DNA of 64,000 bases, taken from positions 186,001-250,000 of the forward strand of contig DATKPY010000051.1 in the NCBI GenBank assembly GCA_035523875.1. Direction: 5' to 3'. The notes below the pieces were generated by a model. The model did no database searches and was not told the DNA's origin. It was given only the letters and a program-made list of their open reading frames with translations. This document shows positions 62,616-64,000 of the stretch, one piece after another. Each line of letters opens with the position of its first letter. The stretch's first letter is position 1. Source of the DNA: JASHUC01 sp035523875 (lineage in GTDB: Bacteria; Pseudomonadota; Gammaproteobacteria; Steroidobacterales; Steroidobacteraceae). Made by a program: the position numbers and the translations under genes.

Positions 62616-64000
62616 CTCGCCGGCGCAGAGAATCTCGGCGCGGCTCGAAAGGAGTACTTGCGCTTGCGCGGCTCGCGGCGCTTGCGACCGCCGTCATCGT
62701 CGCGACCGCCGCCACGGCCGCGACTTCCCCGGTGCCACTCGGGCGCCTTCCCGACACGATCCATCCCACGGCGTACCGGCTCGAGTTGACCGTCGATCCG
62801 GCGGCGACTGACTTCAGCGGGCATGCCGAGATCGACGCCGTGCTGCGTCAGCCGGCGAGAGCGATCTACCTGCACGGACGCGACTTGCGCGTGACAAGCG
62901 CTACCGTCGCGATGGGCAGCACGTCGATCGGCGCACTCTACACGCAGGTCGACCCGACCGGAGTTGCGCGGCTCGATTTCCCCCGCACACTTCCGGCCGG
63001 GCCGCTCACGCTCATCTTCGATTACACGGCACCATTTCGCCGGCGCGACGAGGGCCTGTTCCACGCGAGGGTCGGCGCGGACTGGTACGCCTGGACGCAA
63101 TTCGAGCCGATCGATGCACGGCGCATGTTCCCGGGATTCGACGAGCCGGGGTTCAAGACGCCGTTCACCCTCACGGTGCGCGCTCCAAGCGGCGCAAGGG
63201 TGTTCGCGAACACAGCGCAGGTGGCATCGAGCCGCGCCGGCCGCTGGATCGTGCACCGTTTCGCCCCGACCAAGCCGCTACCGACATACCTCGTGTCGAT
63301 CGCCGTCGGACCCTTCGACGTGCTCGCGACCAATGTGCCGCCGAACGCGGTACGCCACGCGCCGCTGCCCTTTCGGGTCATTGCGACCAAGGGGGAGCTC
63401 CCGCGCATGCGCTTCGCGGCCGAACAGGCGCCGCGGCTGCTCGCACTGCTCGAGCGCTACTTCGACATCCCCTATCCGTATGCGAAGCTCGACTTCATCG
63501 CCTCTCCCCTCGAGGAGGGCGCCATGGAGAACGCCGCACTCATTCTGTTCAATGATTCCGAGATTCTCCTCGATGCGAATGCGCCGCTCGCGCAGTTGCG
63601 CGACTTCGCCGACACGAGCGCGCACGAGATGGCGCACCAGTGGGTTGGGGACCTCGTCACACCAACGTGGTGGACCGACCTGTGGCTCAACGAGAGCTTT
63701 GCGGAGTGGCTCGGCGACAAGATCGCGGGCCAGTGGCGGCCCGACCTCGACTTCTCGGCCGGTGAGCTCGCCGATGCGCTCGGCGCGATGCAGGTGGATT
63801 CGCTCGGTCGCGGACGCGCGGTCCGCCAGCCGATCACCGACAGCCGCGACATCGCGAGCGCATTCGACGACATCACCTACTCGAAGGGCGCGCAGGTGCT
63901 CTCGATGTTCGAGACCTACCTCGGCCCGGAGCGCTTTGCGAGCGCCCTGAGGCTGCACCTCGAGCGCTTCCGCTTCGGCAACGCGACCGCGCAGGATTTC
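62612..64000 (+). CDS. M1-family aminopeptidase, exported, 3' end beyond window
   Basis: 463 residues of a gluzincin metallopeptidase; the frame is open to the window end. An N-terminal arginine-rich signal peptide (hydrophobic LARLAALATAVIVATAATAA) precedes the mature part. The substrate-anchoring GAMEN motif is in EEGAMENAAL, and the zinc site HEMAHQW-x18-NESFAEW (HExxH and Glu) is complete. RMFPGFDEPGFK and TYLVSIAVG are further family blocks. It removes N-terminal residues from peptides, probably in the periplasm. GTG 62612 overlaps the stop of the glycine-rich gene as GTGA, so the two are co-transcribed. The missing part would be the C-terminal helical domain. Confidence 0.93.
   Translation, partial: MTRRRRESRRGSKGVLALARLAALATAVIVATAATAATSPVPLGRLPDTIHPTAYRLELTVDPAATDFSGHAEIDAVLRQPARAIYLHGRDLRVTSATVAMGSTSIGALYTQVDPTGVARLDFPRTLPAGPLTLIFDYTAPFRRRDEGLFHARVGADWYAWTQFEPIDARRMFPGFDEPGFKTPFTLTVRAPSGARVFANTAQVASSRAGRWIVHRFAPTKPLPTYLVSIAVGPFDVLATNVPPNAVRHAPLPFRVIATKGELPRMRFAAEQAPRLLALLERYFDIPYPYAKLDFIASPLEEGAMENAALILFNDSEILLDANAPLAQLRDFADTSAHEMAHQWVGDLVTPTWWTDLWLNESFAEWLGDKIAGQWRPDLDFSAGELADALGAMQVDSLGRGRAVRQPITDSRDIASAFDDITYSKGAQVLSMFETYLGPERFASALRLHLERFRFGNATAQDF

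Overview
High-GC chromosomal DNA from a gammaproteobacterium. The blocks ftsY-ftsE-ftsX-rpoH, rsmD-coaD, rpmB-rpmG-mutM and coaBC-dut are typical of that class. A xanthomonadin-type aryl polyene locus and a Hyg5/XanB2-type chorismatase suggest a lineage near Xanthomonadales, Nevskiales or Steroidobacterales. That placement is inference from gene content; no rRNA or tRNA gene was seen.

Region 1 (1-16.5 kb) is an aryl polyene (APE/xanthomonadin-like) pigment locus cut by the left window edge. A plus-strand series encodes an acyl carrier protein, a glycosyltransferase, a LpxL-type acyltransferase, a flavin halogenase-like enzyme, a ketoreductase, a ketosynthase, an aryl-AMP ligase, a second ACP, a second ketosynthase, a Cys-less chain-length-factor-like protein, a second flavin halogenase-like enzyme and a GNAT acetyltransferase. 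A chorismatase, which would supply hydroxybenzoate starter, lies inside it on the minus strand. A converging minus-strand operon encodes two hot-dog dehydratases, an MMPL/RND exporter, a LolA-like carrier and a small membrane protein. Together they could make a hydroxybenzoyl starter, load it on ACP, extend and dehydrate it, decorate it and export it to the outer membrane.

Region 2 (16.6-32 kb) has a UMF1-like MFS transporter, an hsp20 gene behind a good sigma-32 promoter, and two complete glutamate synthase gene pairs in tandem (gltB-gltD, gltB-gltD) that look like two different GOGAT lineages. An O-methyltransferase overlaps the last gltD.

Region 3 (32-39.2 kb) is accessory: an asparaginase N-domain protein, an alpha/beta hydrolase, a 465-bp non-coding stretch, the sensor half of a sortase-system-type histidine kinase that ends at its second membrane segment, and a four-gene aromatic-catabolism-like operon (aldo/keto reductase, LigB-family extradiol dioxygenase with altered metal ligands, LigJ-like amidohydrolase, MetE-like methyltransferase).

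Region 4 (39.2-54.2 kb) is mostly housekeeping: tag, an ACT-malic enzyme, rpoH with a perfect CIRCE element in its leader, ftsX/ftsE/ftsY, rsmD, coaD, mutM, rpmG, rpmB, coaBC, dut, a DUF4124 protein, an AmpG-like permease, trmB, an LD-carboxypeptidase and an FMN-barrel protein.

Region 5 (54.3-64 kb) has a tannase/feruloyl esterase divergent from a tripartite EmrA/EmrB/NodT efflux operon, an HDOD protein, a glycine-rich exported protein and a 5' partial-window M1 aminopeptidase that runs off the right edge.

The points most worth a second look are the HrcA/CIRCE control of rpoH, the two halogenase-like enzymes in one aryl polyene locus, the tandem GOGATs, the kinase remnant and the extradiol dioxygenase with substituted iron ligands.
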